Shown here one piece after another: positions 5,298 to 6,087 of a stretch of 6,087 nt of DNA (position 1 is its first letter; each line of letters starts with the position of its first letter). The notes under the pieces were generated by a model. The model did no database searches. It saw only the letters and a program-made list of their open reading frames with translations, and was not told the DNA's origin. Source of the DNA: an uncultured Collinsella sp. Its GTDB lineage: Bacteria > Actinomycetota > Coriobacteriia > Coriobacteriales > Coriobacteriaceae. The stretch covers positions 1 to 6,087 of the forward strand of contig CABTZM010000130.1 of NCBI GenBank assembly GCA_902489295.1, written 5' to 3'. A program made the translations under genes and the position numbers.

Positions 5298-6087
5298 CTA
5301 GAAATTCTTGTCGAGGAAGCCGTTGACCGTGCTCCAGTAGAGCTCGGGGTCGACCTGCGCACTCTTGGCGTGGGCAGCGCCGTGGACGGTGAGCTTTTGC
5401 TTGACCTTGCTGGCGCACGCGTCGTAGTTTTGGTCGAGCATGCTGTACGGCACAAAGGTATCCTGGTCGCCGTGGATAAAAAGCATGGGGACCGTTGCGC
5501 GTTTGAGCTGCTCCACGCTGCTGGCCTCATGAAAGTCGTAGCCCGCACGCACGTTGCACACCAGATTGGCCACATCGAGCAGCGGAAAACTGGGCAGCCC
5601 AAATACGTCCTTGAGCTGCAGGGAAAACTCGTCCCAGACGCTCGTATAGCCGCAGTCCTCGATAATGCACTTCACGTTTGCCGGCAGAGATTCTCCCGCC
5701 ACATTCATGGCGGTTGCCGCACCCATCGATTCGCCAAAGACCAGAATGCGCGCTTCGGGATCGGCCTGGACAATCCGCTCGATCCACGCGACGACATCGA
5801 GCCGCTCGGGCCATCCCATGCCGATGTAGTCGCCGCCGGAGCGCTCGTGGGCGCGGGCTGCGGGCGCGAGCACGTTCATGCCGCGGTCGTGGAAGCGCTT
5901 GACGTATCGTGCCATGCCGATGGGCTCGTTGGTGTATCCGTGCAGGCAGACAGCATAATCGTGGGTGCTCTCCGGTGCAGCGAAATGCCAAGCGGCAAGC
6001 TCGGTCCCGTCATCCGCGGTGAGGCTACTGCTTTCGCGGTTCTGCTTAAACCACGCCCGTGCCTCGGTCTCCTCGGCATCCATCTGC
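5298..6087 (-). CDS. Alpha/beta hydrolase (serine hydrolase), probably 5'-truncated by the window
   Basis: A serine hydrolase of the alpha/beta fold, reading leftward and ending at TAG (5300-5298). Numbered from the first in-window ATG (6083; 261 aa), the motifs are HGY with the likely oxyanion-hole segment (48-50), the nucleophile elbow GESMG with Ser119, the acid Asp208 in HGDQDTFVP (204-212) and the base His238 in GAAHAKS. GGDYIGMGWPERLDV (83-97) and IIEDCGYTSVWDEF (140-153) are typical of a Gram-positive subfamily whose members usually carry an extra N-terminal segment of about 40-50 residues, often a membrane anchor. The frame stays open to the window edge and no clear ribosome site precedes ATG 6083, so the true start is probably outside. 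It likely cleaves an ester or amide, but the substrate is unknown. It converges on the DUF362 gene and can share its bidirectional terminator. Confidence 0.9.
   Translation of the reverse strand, partial: QMDAEETEARAWFKQNRESSSLTADDGTELAAWHFAAPESTHDYAVCLHGYTNEPIGMARYVKRFHDRGMNVLAPAARAHERSGGDYIGMGWPERLDVVAWIERIVQADPEARILVFGESMGAATAMNVAGESLPANVKCIIEDCGYTSVWDEFSLQLKDVFGLPSFPLLDVANLVCNVRAGYDFHEASSVEQLKRATVPMLFIHGDQDTFVPYSMLDQNYDACASKVKQKLTVHGAAHAKSAQVDPELYWSTVNGFLDKNF

Noticed and set aside
3802..5418. Long minus-strand open frame (538 codons) opposite the DUF362 gene
   Set aside because: It runs antisense through the DUF362 gene, the terminator, the inverted-repeat element and into the hydrolase in another frame. 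The sense proteins carry clear family motifs and the antisense translation does not.

Overview
The window (6,087 bases) looks like chromosomal DNA of a GC-rich anaerobic actinobacterium. Collinsella or a close relative in the Coriobacteriia is my best guess. The basis is codon choice strongly biased to G or C at third positions, an anaerobe-style DUF362/ferredoxin protein, and short GTCCCC-containing intergenic repeats. This is inference; the window has no rRNA or other phylogenetic marker.

Layout: (1) 1-113, intergenic, with a perfect 31-base hairpin repeat at the left edge and a likely promoter. (2) 126-839 (+), an ABC transporter ATPase of the MacB/LolD type, followed 8 bases later by (3) 848-3514 (+), a large FtsX-type permease with eight predicted membrane segments and two big extracytoplasmic domains. 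These two form one operon and together make one transporter; its substrate cannot be read from the sequence. (4) 3511-3753, a dense cluster of the same hairpin repeat family, starting over the permease stop codon. (5) 3761-3840, promoter and ribosome binding site for (6) 3841-5046 (+), a DUF362 protein carrying two four-cysteine iron-sulfur motifs. (7) 5091-5132, a bidirectional terminator, directly joined to (8) 5129-5260, a 132-base element with perfect 21-base terminal inverted repeats that can fold into one long hairpin. (9) 5298-6087 (-), a serine alpha/beta hydrolase that converges on the DUF362 gene and probably runs off the right edge at its 5' end.

The protein-coding content is ordinary: an export or mechanotransmission type ABC pair, a putative redox protein and a membrane-associated-type hydrolase, with no evident shared pathway. 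The unusual material is between the genes. One repeat family has a fixed 13-base loop ending in GTCCCC and 9-base arms. The arms differ between copies but keep pairing, including two compensatory base-pair changes between the two best copies. Copies sit on both sides of the ABC operon in opposite orientation. A second, unrelated MITE-like inverted repeat sits between the convergent genes. No transposase is present in the window, so whatever spreads or uses these repeats would act in trans.
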